NCBI RefSeq assembly: GCF_001423945.1
Contig: NZ_LMPU01000009.1
Location: 744,416-808,415, forward strand
Origin: Pedobacter sp. Leaf194
GTDB taxonomy: Bacteria; Bacteroidota; Bacteroidia; Sphingobacteriales; Sphingobacteriaceae
DNA: 64,000 bases
Direction: 5' to 3'
Part shown: positions 35,822 through 43,946 of the stretch, one piece after another
How positions within the stretch are numbered: the first letter of the stretch is position 1
Layout: every line of letters begins with the position of its first letter
The notes under the pieces: generated by a model
The model's input: only the letters and a program-made list of their open reading frames with translations
Database searches by the model: none
Told to the model about the DNA's origin: nothing
Made by a program: the position numbers and the translations under genes

Positions 35822-36467
35822 ATTTAAATTGTGATAAATAGATTTTATCGACCTGTAATCTACATAAAAAAAGAAATACGTAAAGTGAATATGAAGGCGA
35901 ACGCTTGTTTTATTTTCTGGCCCTGTAAAGCTTAAAAAACTCAATGCAGATTTTCGTTCAAAAACCAGCGCTTTTGATTCGTTAATGAGCGAAATGAGTT
36001 TGAAAGGTGAACAGTATGTTTATTTCGACAGTTCAAACAGACAAAACGCTGCTCCTGGAGCACTGTCTTATTCCTGTTCATCGCAATCCAGATAATGGTA
36101 TGTCCGTGGGGGGGGTATTGAATTAAGGTTATTGTCCAGCCAACACAAGAACCCGCGTGCAGACATTTTTACATTCTTTAGAACGAATGCGACACAGACA
36201 GTACCGAGGCTCATAGGTCGTCGAGCATAAATCAGCTGCCGAGCATCTCGGCAACGACCGTTTATTCAGACCGAGCGTTAACTAAGCGAGGAGCATTTAT
36301 GTCAGTCAGTTTTATTTCGAATCATATCATGTGAGAAGCACAAAGCCAGATACTAAGGATGAGTCCCTTTAAACGGACAAATCTGCGTTGTGGACCATGA
36401 CCTAAAAACACAGGCTAGTTTTCCATCAGGCAGAATTATCCTAATTTTCCTTTGGCGAAAGTTATAA
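35822..36467. other. Intergenic region with structured element
   Basis: About 650 bp between the PAS protein start and the end of the sialic-acid operon. A G-run (GTGGGGGGGG) lies at about 36107-36116 and a nested hairpin at 36216-36259. No ORF is convincing. Confidence 0.5.
36216..36259. ncRNA. Nested hairpin, possible structured RNA
   Basis: TGCCGAG-CAT-CTCGGCA (36237-36253) is a 7-bp stem with a 3-nt loop. It is enclosed by GGTCGT (36216-36221) pairing with ACGACC (36254-36259), which leaves a one-sided 15-nt bulge. Could be a terminator or a small RNA; orientation and expression are unknown. Confidence 0.3.
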
Positions 36468-37418
36468 TCAGCTAATTCTGGATAGCATCATCGGATGTGT
36501 TCTATTAGAGTTCCATTGCGGAACGTAAATATTTTCATCCTGGTCGATGCAAACATCATGCGGATGAATAAAGATTTTCGAAAGTTGCTTTTGAGGCAAC
36601 AGTCTATGATTGTGGTAAATCGGCTCACTGGCCCCTGGAGACGAAATAACCTTGTCATACTCATCAAGGATGGTAATAAATCCTGAGCCATAATTCTGAT
36701 TGTCTCCAGAACGAAAAACCGCCGCGTAAATATTGTTATGATATACTACGGGCCTGCAAACAAAAGATCCAGGCAAACTAATTTTATTGATATACTCTCC
36801 TTCTAAACTGAACCGCTTAATGCAATTCTCATTTCTTGATGTGATCAATAATGAAGATAGCCCCTTCTTGCGGTTATCAAGAGCAATGCCATGCACGCAA
36901 TCAAAATGCTCTTTTCCTGGGCCTTTTCCGCCCCAATGCCTTAAATATTCGCCTTTCGCGTTATATTGAACTACGAACTGATGTCCGTATCCATCTGTAA
37001 CATAAATATCCCCATTTGTAGCAATTAATGTTTCTGTTGGCTTAAATTCATCAGCAGATTGGTATAAACCAATTTCCTTGGGAAAATCAATTTCAAAAAT
37101 AACTCTGCCTGTCAGGGAGGTTTTAAAAACCTTATGCCTAAGGGTATCTGTAATGTACAAAAATTCCGTCCCATTCTCGTTGTGAATACTCAACCCATGT
37201 CCACCCGGAAACTCATTTCCCCAGCTGCCTTTAATTTCGCCATCTCGATTATAAATGAGTATATTATTTTTGGTTTCATTAGTTAGCAGATAAAGCAGAC
37301 CGCTTCTAGCCTGTACCATTTCGTGACAGTCATTTACCGGATAATTAGCCCGGTTATTTTGCAACCAATGCTCATTTACTTTATATTGATAGCCGTTGTG
37401 CCCAAGGATGATACCCAT
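36468..37418 (-). CDS. NHL/six-bladed beta-propeller protein in sialic-acid locus
   Basis: Protein of 316 residues made of repeated propeller strands (GDIYVTDGYGHQF, NIYVPQW, LYITDTLRHKVF). NHL-like, no signal peptide, so apparently cytoplasmic, unlike most family members in PULs. Last gene of the sialic-acid operon, 2 bp after the MFS transporter stop. It could be a lactonase/epimerase-like enzyme or a binding protein; the function is not known. The tight spacing argues that it works in the same pathway. Confidence 0.75.
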   Translation of the reverse strand: MGIILGHNGYQYKVNEHWLQNNRANYPVNDCHEMVQARSGLLYLLTNETKNNILIYNRDGEIKGSWGNEFPGGHGLSIHNENGTEFLYITDTLRHKVFKTSLTGRVIFEIDFPKEIGLYQSADEFKPTETLIATNGDIYVTDGYGHQFVVQYNAKGEYLRHWGGKGPGKEHFDCVHGIALDNRKKGLSSLLITSRNENCIKRFSLEGEYINKISLPGSFVCRPVVYHNNIYAAVFRSGDNQNYGSGFITILDEYDKVISSPGASEPIYHNHRLLPQKQLSKIFIHPHDVCIDQDENIYVPQWNSNRTHPMMLSRIS

Positions 37419-37420
37419 AA

Positions 37421-38647
37421 CTAAGTGTCTCTTTTAATTTTAATAGCGAATAACGACCATGTAGCAATTAACATTAAAACTGCTGACACCTGGTAAATAA
37501 CCGATAAATCAATATTTGCATCCTTTAAAGCGCCACCTACGTAAACCATCAAACCTCCGATTATGGTGCTTAAAAAATTAAGAAAACCATAACCTGTCGC
37601 AATGTATCTGCTATCGGCAATTTGGCGCAGTATAGGCATTAAGTTGGCATCGTTAAACCCTCTGGCGATGCCGAAAATAAACATAGCAATAATCGCTATT
37701 GCAAAGATGCTGGTTGATGACATGAGAAACAAAAACGGAGCACCCAACGTAAAACCTATGATAATCATATAAACTCGGCTTTTTTTGTTTTTAAGGAACC
37801 ACTTATCGGCTAAAAAACCCCCTAAAATTACCCCGATGAAAGATCCGATTTGAATGTAGCCTGTTGCAGAAATCCCCGCTTCCCCGAGTTTCAAATTAAA
37901 ATGTTCTTTCAAAAAAGTTGGTAACCAGCCATAGACTAACCAGTTCGCGGTACCTAAAACACTAAAATAAAACATCAGGATAAGAAACGATCTTTCTTTA
38001 AATAAAACTTTCACTGACCCTGATAAACTTAATGGCGGTAGCTCTTTCACTGACTTTTCGACCACAGCTGTCTTTAAATCCTTCAGATAATATAAGAGTA
38101 GAAACGAGTATAGAATACCAAAAACGCCAAATACATGGAAACCTGATCTCCAGCCCCACAATTCGGCAATATAGCCGCCCAAACCCCCTAAGGCCAAGCC
38201 CGCGTAAAGGCCGCTCATGTGTAAACCCGTAGCCAGCGACCTGGTTTTTCCTTTATGATAGTCTGTTATGAGCGCCAGTGCCGCGGGAATATAGCAAGCT
38301 TCGCTTAAGCCCATAAAAACGCGGGCAACCAACATTTCATTAAAAGATGAAGTGAAGCCTGTCCAAAGCGTAACGGCCGACCAAATTGACACACTGAAAA
38401 TGATCACTTTTCTACGGCTGTATTTATCAGCGAAAAATCCCCCAAAGGGGCTTAGAATACCGTAAGACCAGAGAAAGACGGATGTTAACAAACCAAACTG
38501 AGCATCAGATAATGCAAACTCCTTTACGATAGGATCTCTCATTGAAGTGATCATTATCCGATCAAAATAGTTTAAAAATGCAACTACCCAAAGTATTGCA
38601 ACCAGAGTCCAGGAATAATATGATTTTGCTGATTTTACATTTACCAT
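37421..38647 (-). CDS. MFS transporter, ACS-like (probable sialic-acid importer)
   Basis: Inner-membrane transporter of 408 residues with 12 predicted helices. The segment LNYFDRIMI in TM1 and DKYSRRKVI in the loop between TM2 and TM3 are typical of the anion:cation symporter branch, which includes organic-acid and sialic-acid carriers. Position between the mutarotase and NHL genes makes N-acetylneuraminate or a derivative the likely cargo (inferred from context). Gap to the kelch gene 17 bp. Confidence 0.88.
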   Translation of the reverse strand: MVNVKSAKSYYSWTLVAILWVVAFLNYFDRIMITSMRDPIVKEFALSDAQFGLLTSVFLWSYGILSPFGGFFADKYSRRKVIIFSVSIWSAVTLWTGFTSSFNEMLVARVFMGLSEACYIPAALALITDYHKGKTRSLATGLHMSGLYAGLALGGLGGYIAELWGWRSGFHVFGVFGILYSFLLLYYLKDLKTAVVEKSVKELPPLSLSGSVKVLFKERSFLILMFYFSVLGTANWLVYGWLPTFLKEHFNLKLGEAGISATGYIQIGSFIGVILGGFLADKWFLKNKKSRVYMIIIGFTLGAPFLFLMSSTSIFAIAIIAMFIFGIARGFNDANLMPILRQIADSRYIATGYGFLNFLSTIIGGLMVYVGGALKDANIDLSVIYQVSAVLMLIATWSLFAIKIKRDT

Positions 38648-38664
38648 GATACAAATTTTGTCGT

Positions 38665-39786
38665 TTAATATTTGATAGGATAAGCTATAATTACCCTTGG
38701 CGTCCGTACTGCCGGTCTTACTTCGCCTCCAGGAAAAACCAAATTACCCTTCCAGATGACCATAGAATTGGTTACCGCAGGCCAAATGCTGGCGTTAGGA
38801 TTAATGTCCGCATCAGGATTGATTTTTTTCAGCATTTTACCGCATTGTATCCATTGATCATGATTAGGATTATAGGACAAAATCTCATCAGAAAAACCGG
38901 GATGTTTGGCCTTTAAGGACGAGGAAGTTGGGGCTAGTTTCCCATCATCACCTCCAAAAACCAATAAGGTATTATCTTCTGAAGTGTAAGCTGGACTTGG
39001 CCCTGCCACAACTGCGTGCGGCAAATCAGCTAATTTTTTCCAGCCTTTTCCAGGTGTAAAGCAAAACGCATCATTTAAGTATTTCCTTTCCAACTGGCCA
39101 GAAGTATTTTTGACAAGGTCAGTACCGCTAAAGAGGTAAAATGATTGTCCTGCAACGCCTGAAACGGATAACATTCTGGATGCGCCGGGCCAGGCTTCCA
39201 GCTTATTCCATTTACCACCTTTTCCAGATACATCATAAGACCAAAATACATTCGCTGTCTGTTCTGCATCGGGAGTAAATAAACCACCGGCCAGGTAAAT
39301 AATTTTGCCTGATATCGCTCCGGTAGCATTTGCCAGCGGCTTTGGCAAATCTGGCAACTTTTCTAACCTTATTGATACTCCATCGTAATTAATAGAAAAT
39401 ACCGCAGCAGAGTGACCCTTTTCATTACTCCCTCCAATACAAATTAATCGGTTGTTGGAACTGATAGATACCCCATAGCCTAAAGCACTTGGCAGCCTGC
39501 CAACAATCTTCCATCGGCCATTAGGCTGATCCAAAACAAAAATTTTATCGCTCCAAACCTTTTTTGATCCGGTCCACGGTGCGCCACCATCCGGGAAATT
39601 TGCACCGCCAGCTACGATTAATGCACCACCGGATACACCGCTAAAAGAACCGGCGAAACCAAATTGATCGGGCAAGGCGGGCAGTTGATCCCATTTAAAA
39701 CGAGCCGGTCTAGGCTTGATTTGAGTGTGCCCTGGAGTAGTGCTCAACATAAGAGTTAAAGAAAATAGGTAAATAAAATATTTCAT
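38665..39786 (-). CDS. nanM: Kelch-repeat N-acetylneuraminate epimerase/mutarotase
   Basis: Exported protein of 373 residues: signal peptide (YLFSLTLMLSTTPGHTQ), then kelch propeller repeats with GG pairs (ALIVAGGANFPDGG, LICIGGSNEKG, IIYLAGGLFTP, LLVFGGDDGK, LVFPGGEVRP). This is the cyclically permuted mutarotase type, the Bacteroidota form of NanM, which turns released alpha-Neu5Ac into the beta anomer in the periplasm. It follows the N-acetylneuraminate lyase gene by 38 bp, which supports the call. The gene symbol is by family and context. Confidence 0.85.
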   Translation of the reverse strand: MKYFIYLFSLTLMLSTTPGHTQIKPRPARFKWDQLPALPDQFGFAGSFSGVSGGALIVAGGANFPDGGAPWTGSKKVWSDKIFVLDQPNGRWKIVGRLPSALGYGVSISSNNRLICIGGSNEKGHSAAVFSINYDGVSIRLEKLPDLPKPLANATGAISGKIIYLAGGLFTPDAEQTANVFWSYDVSGKGGKWNKLEAWPGASRMLSVSGVAGQSFYLFSGTDLVKNTSGQLERKYLNDAFCFTPGKGWKKLADLPHAVVAGPSPAYTSEDNTLLVFGGDDGKLAPTSSSLKAKHPGFSDEILSYNPNHDQWIQCGKMLKKINPDADINPNASIWPAVTNSMVIWKGNLVFPGGEVRPAVRTPRVIIAYPIKY

Positions 39787-39824
39787 AGGTACATTTTAAG
39801 CGCCATTGTGAACTCGAAGGAGCT

Positions 39825-40736
39825 TTACTTATATTGCTTAAGCAGCTCAAAAAAGCCAACCGTTTTTAAATCACGTTCAAGTTCAATAAATTTATCTGAA
39901 GACAAAGACACCAGTGGTAAACGGGCTTCACCAAGATCATAACCAAGCATCTTCATAATTGCCCTTTGTGCAGCAATAGATGGATGTTTGATGATACACC
40001 TGATAAAATCGACTACCCTCGACTGTAAATCCGCAGCCGCATCAATTTCTCTATTTCTAAACAATTTTATAATCTCCAGATAAACGGGTGCCGCAAAGGT
40101 ATATGTGCTCCCGATTGCACCAACCGCGCCAACAGCAAGTGCACTCAATAGCATTTCATCGTAACCAGAGAGTACTTCAAATCTTCCGTTCTCATAATTC
40201 AGGCAAGCTTGAAGCTCGTGAAGTGTACTCGCCGTATACTTTATTCCAGCCAGGTTTGGAATGCGTTTCCCGCCTTTGGCTAAAAAATCTACCATATCCA
40301 TCCCTACACCAGTTAAAGCTGGCATGTGGTAATAATAAAATGGTAATTCTGGCGCTGCCGAAGCAATTTGTGCCATACAATCAACAAGATTTTCCACTGA
40401 TGTGGGTTTAAAATAAAAAGCGGCTACCGATGAAAATGCATCGGCGCCAATTCTAGCTGCATGCGCCGCTAATTTCTGGCATTCTTTAATGGAAGTATGG
40501 CCAACATGCACAAGCACTAAAATTCTTTTTTTTACTGCTTTAACGTAAGCCTCAGCTATAGCCATCCGCTCTTCCACAGTCATATTTGGTCCCTCACCAT
40601 TGGTGCCGCAAATGTAAACCCCGGCAACTCCGTCGGCAATAAGCTTATCAACCAATCGAGGGATTATAGTCAAATTTAACGATCCATCTGCGTGATAAGC
40701 CGCGAAAGTTGCAGCAACTATGCCATTAATTTTCAT
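39825..40736 (-). CDS. nanA: N-acetylneuraminate lyase
   Basis: Class I aldolase of 303 residues of the DHDPS/NAL family. The alpha-keto-acid site GTNGEG is at 44-49, the catalytic Tyr136 in FYYYHMPALTGV and the Schiff-base Lys166 in GIKYT. FYYYHMPAL and GAVGAIGSTYTF match NAL (including the vertebrate-like type), not DHDPS proper. Splits Neu5Ac to pyruvate and ManNAc in the cytoplasm. No ManNAc epimerase or kinase gene is in this operon, so the next steps must be encoded elsewhere. Confidence 0.92.
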   Translation of the reverse strand: MKINGIVAATFAAYHADGSLNLTIIPRLVDKLIADGVAGVYICGTNGEGPNMTVEERMAIAEAYVKAVKKRILVLVHVGHTSIKECQKLAAHAARIGADAFSSVAAFYFKPTSVENLVDCMAQIASAAPELPFYYYHMPALTGVGMDMVDFLAKGGKRIPNLAGIKYTASTLHELQACLNYENGRFEVLSGYDEMLLSALAVGAVGAIGSTYTFAAPVYLEIIKLFRNREIDAAADLQSRVVDFIRCIIKHPSIAAQRAIMKMLGYDLGEARLPLVSLSSDKFIELERDLKTVGFFELLKQYK

Positions 40737-40757
40737 ATTTTCTGTGTTTTTTTTGAG

Positions 40758-41684
40758 TTAAAAAAATTCGGGTATTAATTGTTTTGCCGTTTTTCTGGCG
40801 GATAAAACTTCATCCTCAGAAATCCATTTGTATGGCCATCTTAATTTAGTCGGGATTTTAATGTAGCCCCCAACCGCGGCTAGAAATTTATCTAAAGCCG
40901 GATTTGAATACCCACGTTTTTGATAAGGAGCGATACAGCGGTCAAAAAATTTCAGGATGTTATTTTCGATCCTCAGGGCTTCCTCGAGATTACCCTGCGT
41001 CAGTTCCCAACATTTTTGAGCAGCAACCGGATTTATACAGGCTACATTGGAATATGCACCGGAAGCTACACCGGACTCAACACCTTTTGCAAGAAAGTGA
41101 CCTGGGACAAAAATGGCAAGGTGACTGGCAAACGCTTTCATCTCCATTACCCACTGCTCATCTTTACTTAAAACTTTAATTCCAATTAGGGATGGAACTT
41201 CATTTTTAAGCTTAAAGTAATCCCTAGGCTTCAATTCTAATTTTGCATGGGGTGGGTTGTAAAGCACCAAAGGGATTCCCTGAGCATAACTTTCCATTTT
41301 TTTTAAAAAACTGATCTGTTCCTCATCATTGGTTATCACCCAGTCCGGTAAAATCAATTGTACTGCGTCAGGATTTAAATGGGCAATTCTTGTCAACCTT
41401 TCTAAAGAGATAATTGGAGCGGGGTGACTGCATCCAATTTGAAAAGGTGTAGAAGTTTGGTTGCATTTTTCTGCCAAAAGCAAACTGATCTGATCAAATT
41501 CTGCCTCTGTTTGATTATGAAACTCACCTGCCGTTCCATTTGAATATATTCCATCAACGCCTGCATCAATCAAGCTGTCTATTTCATCTTCCAGTAAAGC
41601 AAAATCTATCGATTCGTCTGGCTTAATCGGCAACAATAATGTCGCCCAATTTCCCTTTAAGGTTTCAGCAGTCAATTTGTTCAT
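40758..41684 (-). CDS. Second DHDPS/NAL family lyase
   Basis: Aldolase-family protein of 308 residues. The start at 41684 (MNKLTAETLKG) is chosen because the fold begins there and it lies 10 bp after the upstream dioxygenase stop; an ATG at 41855 would overlap that gene. The keto-acid site NGTAGE (49-54), catalytic Tyr142 in LYNPPHAKLE and Schiff-base Lys170 in GIKVL are kept, so it should be active on a 2-keto acid. It lacks the FYYYHMPAL signature of its neighbour. Two different family members side by side suggest two substrates, such as a modified sialic acid or a sugar-derived 2-keto-3-deoxy acid (inference). Confidence 0.85.
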   Translation of the reverse strand: MNKLTAETLKGNWATLLLPIKPDESIDFALLEDEIDSLIDAGVDGIYSNGTAGEFHNQTEAEFDQISLLLAEKCNQTSTPFQIGCSHPAPIISLERLTRIAHLNPDAVQLILPDWVITNDEEQISFLKKMESYAQGIPLVLYNPPHAKLELKPRDYFKLKNEVPSLIGIKVLSKDEQWVMEMKAFASHLAIFVPGHFLAKGVESGVASGAYSNVACINPVAAQKCWELTQGNLEEALRIENNILKFFDRCIAPYQKRGYSNPALDKFLAAVGGYIKIPTKLRWPYKWISEDEVLSARKTAKQLIPEFF

Positions 41685-41694
41685 TAGTCTTGGA

Positions 41695-42474
41695 TTAAAG
41701 ATCTGCCTCAAAAGCCTCAACCTCTGCAAATTTCGTTTTGCCTTTAACCAGCTTTCCCAGTCGTGGCTTTCTATCATTATAAACTTCAACAGCGTCTGCA
41801 TCCGCATAACGAAGAAATAAAATGCGTCTATCTCGATTTTCCGACATGTTTCCATCTGATTTATGAAGCATCCAACAGTTAAATATTAAGCCATCGCCCG
41901 CTTTAATTTCCATCGGAATGGCTAGCTTATCATCTGCATTCACAATGATTTCAGATTGGCTCTGCTTTTGGTCCACATTTTGTTCCACGCGGATTTGTCC
42001 GGCTTTGTGGCTTCCCGGAATTAACCACAAACAACCATTACCCCGATCGGTATCATCTAAGGCAGTAAGAGTCGTTAAAGCATTATAGGGTTCGAGCTCG
42101 CCATAACCATTATCCTGATGCCAACCAAATGGTTTGGTATTGCCTTTCATTTTAAAGGTGAGTTGAGAGGTGGCGCCTTTTACATTCGGCCCAATGATTG
42201 CTGAGGCAATTTCGACTAAAGGTCCTTCAAAATAATATTTTCTAACTGTAGGGGCCTGATGGTGGATATTCACCAGTAAAGCATTTTGAAGCCAGCTTTT
42301 ATTTGGATCAAAAGATTCCTTTTCCTTCCTCCATGCCTCCATGCACTCGGTCTGGATTTGTTTTAAGCCCTCATGCTTTAAAACACCTTTAATTATCAGA
42401 TAGCCATTTTCCTCGAAAAAGCTTAACTGATCTGGGGTTAGTTTTTGGAAATTAAATAAATCTTCGCTTTGCAT
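41695..42474 (-). CDS. Phytanoyl-CoA dioxygenase (PhyH) family protein in sialic-acid locus
   Basis: Fe(II)/2-oxoglutarate oxygenase of 259 residues from the ATG at 42474 (an ATG at 42516 would overlap the SusD stop). The triad is His119 and Asp121 in GWHQDNG and His204 in WMLHKSD; a 2-oxoglutarate Arg lies near 216. The core LWLIPGSHKAGQ is kept. Tightly packed between susD and the second lyase (10-bp gaps), so it is a true pathway member. No role for such an oxygenase is part of the known Neu5Ac route; it may act on a substituted sugar or lyase product. Only distantly like the PhyH at 7.9 kb. Confidence 0.85.
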   Translation of the reverse strand: MQSEDLFNFQKLTPDQLSFFEENGYLIIKGVLKHEGLKQIQTECMEAWRKEKESFDPNKSWLQNALLVNIHHQAPTVRKYYFEGPLVEIASAIIGPNVKGATSQLTFKMKGNTKPFGWHQDNGYGELEPYNALTTLTALDDTDRGNGCLWLIPGSHKAGQIRVEQNVDQKQSQSEIIVNADDKLAIPMEIKAGDGLIFNCWMLHKSDGNMSENRDRRILFLRYADADAVEVYNDRKPRLGKLVKGKTKFAEVEAFEADL

Positions 42475-42484
42475 AAACTTTAAA

Positions 42485-43936
42485 TTAATAGCCAGGAGTT
42501 TGAACCAAATTTGCATTGGCAGCCAAAACAGTTGTAGAAAGCGGCCAGAAAAGCGGAACCGTTTTACCCCTTAAATTTGGAACATAGGTGTAGGCATTTA
42601 TAGTGCCGCCGAAGTGGAAACGAACAATATCGTACCAGCGCTTATTTTCGAAAAAGAACTCACGACCACGCTCATCGAAAATTGCCCGCTCTAATGCTGT
42701 TTTATCTGTCCCACCTGCATAATTACCAATTCCAGCCCTGTTTCTAACTTTGTTTAGGTAAGTAATGGCTTGAGCTGAATTATTTAATCCGGCGTAAGCC
42801 TCTGCCTCAATCATAAATATGTCTGCAAGTCGAAACATAATTACATCGTTATCCGAAATCCGGTCGTCTGCATACTTAGTACCCGGTAATTTCGTAATCC
42901 AGGCACTTTTTTGAGTTGTACCTTGTCTTTCAATTATAAAAGTTGATGGCACCCGCTTATCATTAACCAAGCCACTAAAAAGCGAACGACTTTCTTTGCT
43001 GATCTGATAACCGCCTTGGCCATTTACAGAGGTAAGCGCGTATGCGATGCTATCCAGGTTCGATGCATTTGAAATGGCAGTCAAAAACGGTAAAGCATTT
43101 AAACCATAGTTTGCGCCATTTTCATCACGATTGTAATACGCTGACATGATTACCTCAGCATTTGCCCTTGTGGTAGTTACATCTTTAAAATTTGGCAATA
43201 AGGATACACCAGAAGCTTCTACGGCAGCAGCTGCAGTTAGTGCATCATTAAAATCTGTTGCTCCCCCAGCCAAAACTTTTGCACTCCATAGTTTTGCCTC
43301 AGCCTTTAAAGCTTGCGCCGCACCAAAAGAAAATCTATATTTCGATAGATATGTTTTTTCCGGAAACAAGCTGATCGCAAGGTCTAAATCCGCAAAAACC
43401 TGTTTCATCACCTCAGTTGCTTTCGCTCTTGGTAAAAGTGGAACAGTATCATCTGTAATGGCTTCAAGCATTAAAGGAGTATCACCAATTATCCGCACCA
43501 GATAGAAATATGTATACGCTCTTTGGCAAAGTGTTTCAGCCTTTAAACGGTTTTTTAGCGCCTCACTTGAAAAAGAAAATTGATCAATTTTGTTAAGTAA
43601 TAAATTGCAATTACCAATCGCCCTGTATTGACCATTGTAATTCAATGCACCTACTGTAGGGCTCAGAATCTGAGACCAAACCGTCGTAAGCCGACTATTT
43701 GTTCCGTTAATTAATTCTTCACTTCTTTCCGTACCATAGGTGATTGAATTTGCAAAGGCTCGAATTGAGGTGTAATTTCCGGTCACATAAGGCTGAAAAT
43801 CACCCTCGCTTTTGAAATAGACCTGTTCTGTTATTTGAGATTGGGGATTAACTTCCAGTAATTTCTTGCAAGATGAGAAGCCGGTAGCCATTAAAAGGAT
43901 AATGGATAACAGCGTATATTTTTTTGTCGTTTTCAT
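42485..43936 (-). CDS. SusD/RagB family outer-membrane lipoprotein
   Basis: Glycan-binding lipoprotein of 483 residues. Lipobox at GFSSC (Cys about 23), then the SusD N-terminal TPR-rich fold (TYFYLVRIIGDTPLMLE) and the C-terminal RagB part with DVIMFRLADIFMIEAEAYAG and ERAIFDERGREFFFENKRW. It forms the lid on the SusC porin encoded just upstream in transcription order (10-bp gap). Ligand: probably sialylated glycan or free sialic acid, from the operon. Confidence 0.93.
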   Translation of the reverse strand: MKTTKKYTLLSIILLMATGFSSCKKLLEVNPQSQITEQVYFKSEGDFQPYVTGNYTSIRAFANSITYGTERSEELINGTNSRLTTVWSQILSPTVGALNYNGQYRAIGNCNLLLNKIDQFSFSSEALKNRLKAETLCQRAYTYFYLVRIIGDTPLMLEAITDDTVPLLPRAKATEVMKQVFADLDLAISLFPEKTYLSKYRFSFGAAQALKAEAKLWSAKVLAGGATDFNDALTAAAAVEASGVSLLPNFKDVTTTRANAEVIMSAYYNRDENGANYGLNALPFLTAISNASNLDSIAYALTSVNGQGGYQISKESRSLFSGLVNDKRVPSTFIIERQGTTQKSAWITKLPGTKYADDRISDNDVIMFRLADIFMIEAEAYAGLNNSAQAITYLNKVRNRAGIGNYAGGTDKTALERAIFDERGREFFFENKRWYDIVRFHFGGTINAYTYVPNLRGKTVPLFWPLSTTVLAANANLVQTPGY

Positions 43937-43946
43937 AACTGTTTAA

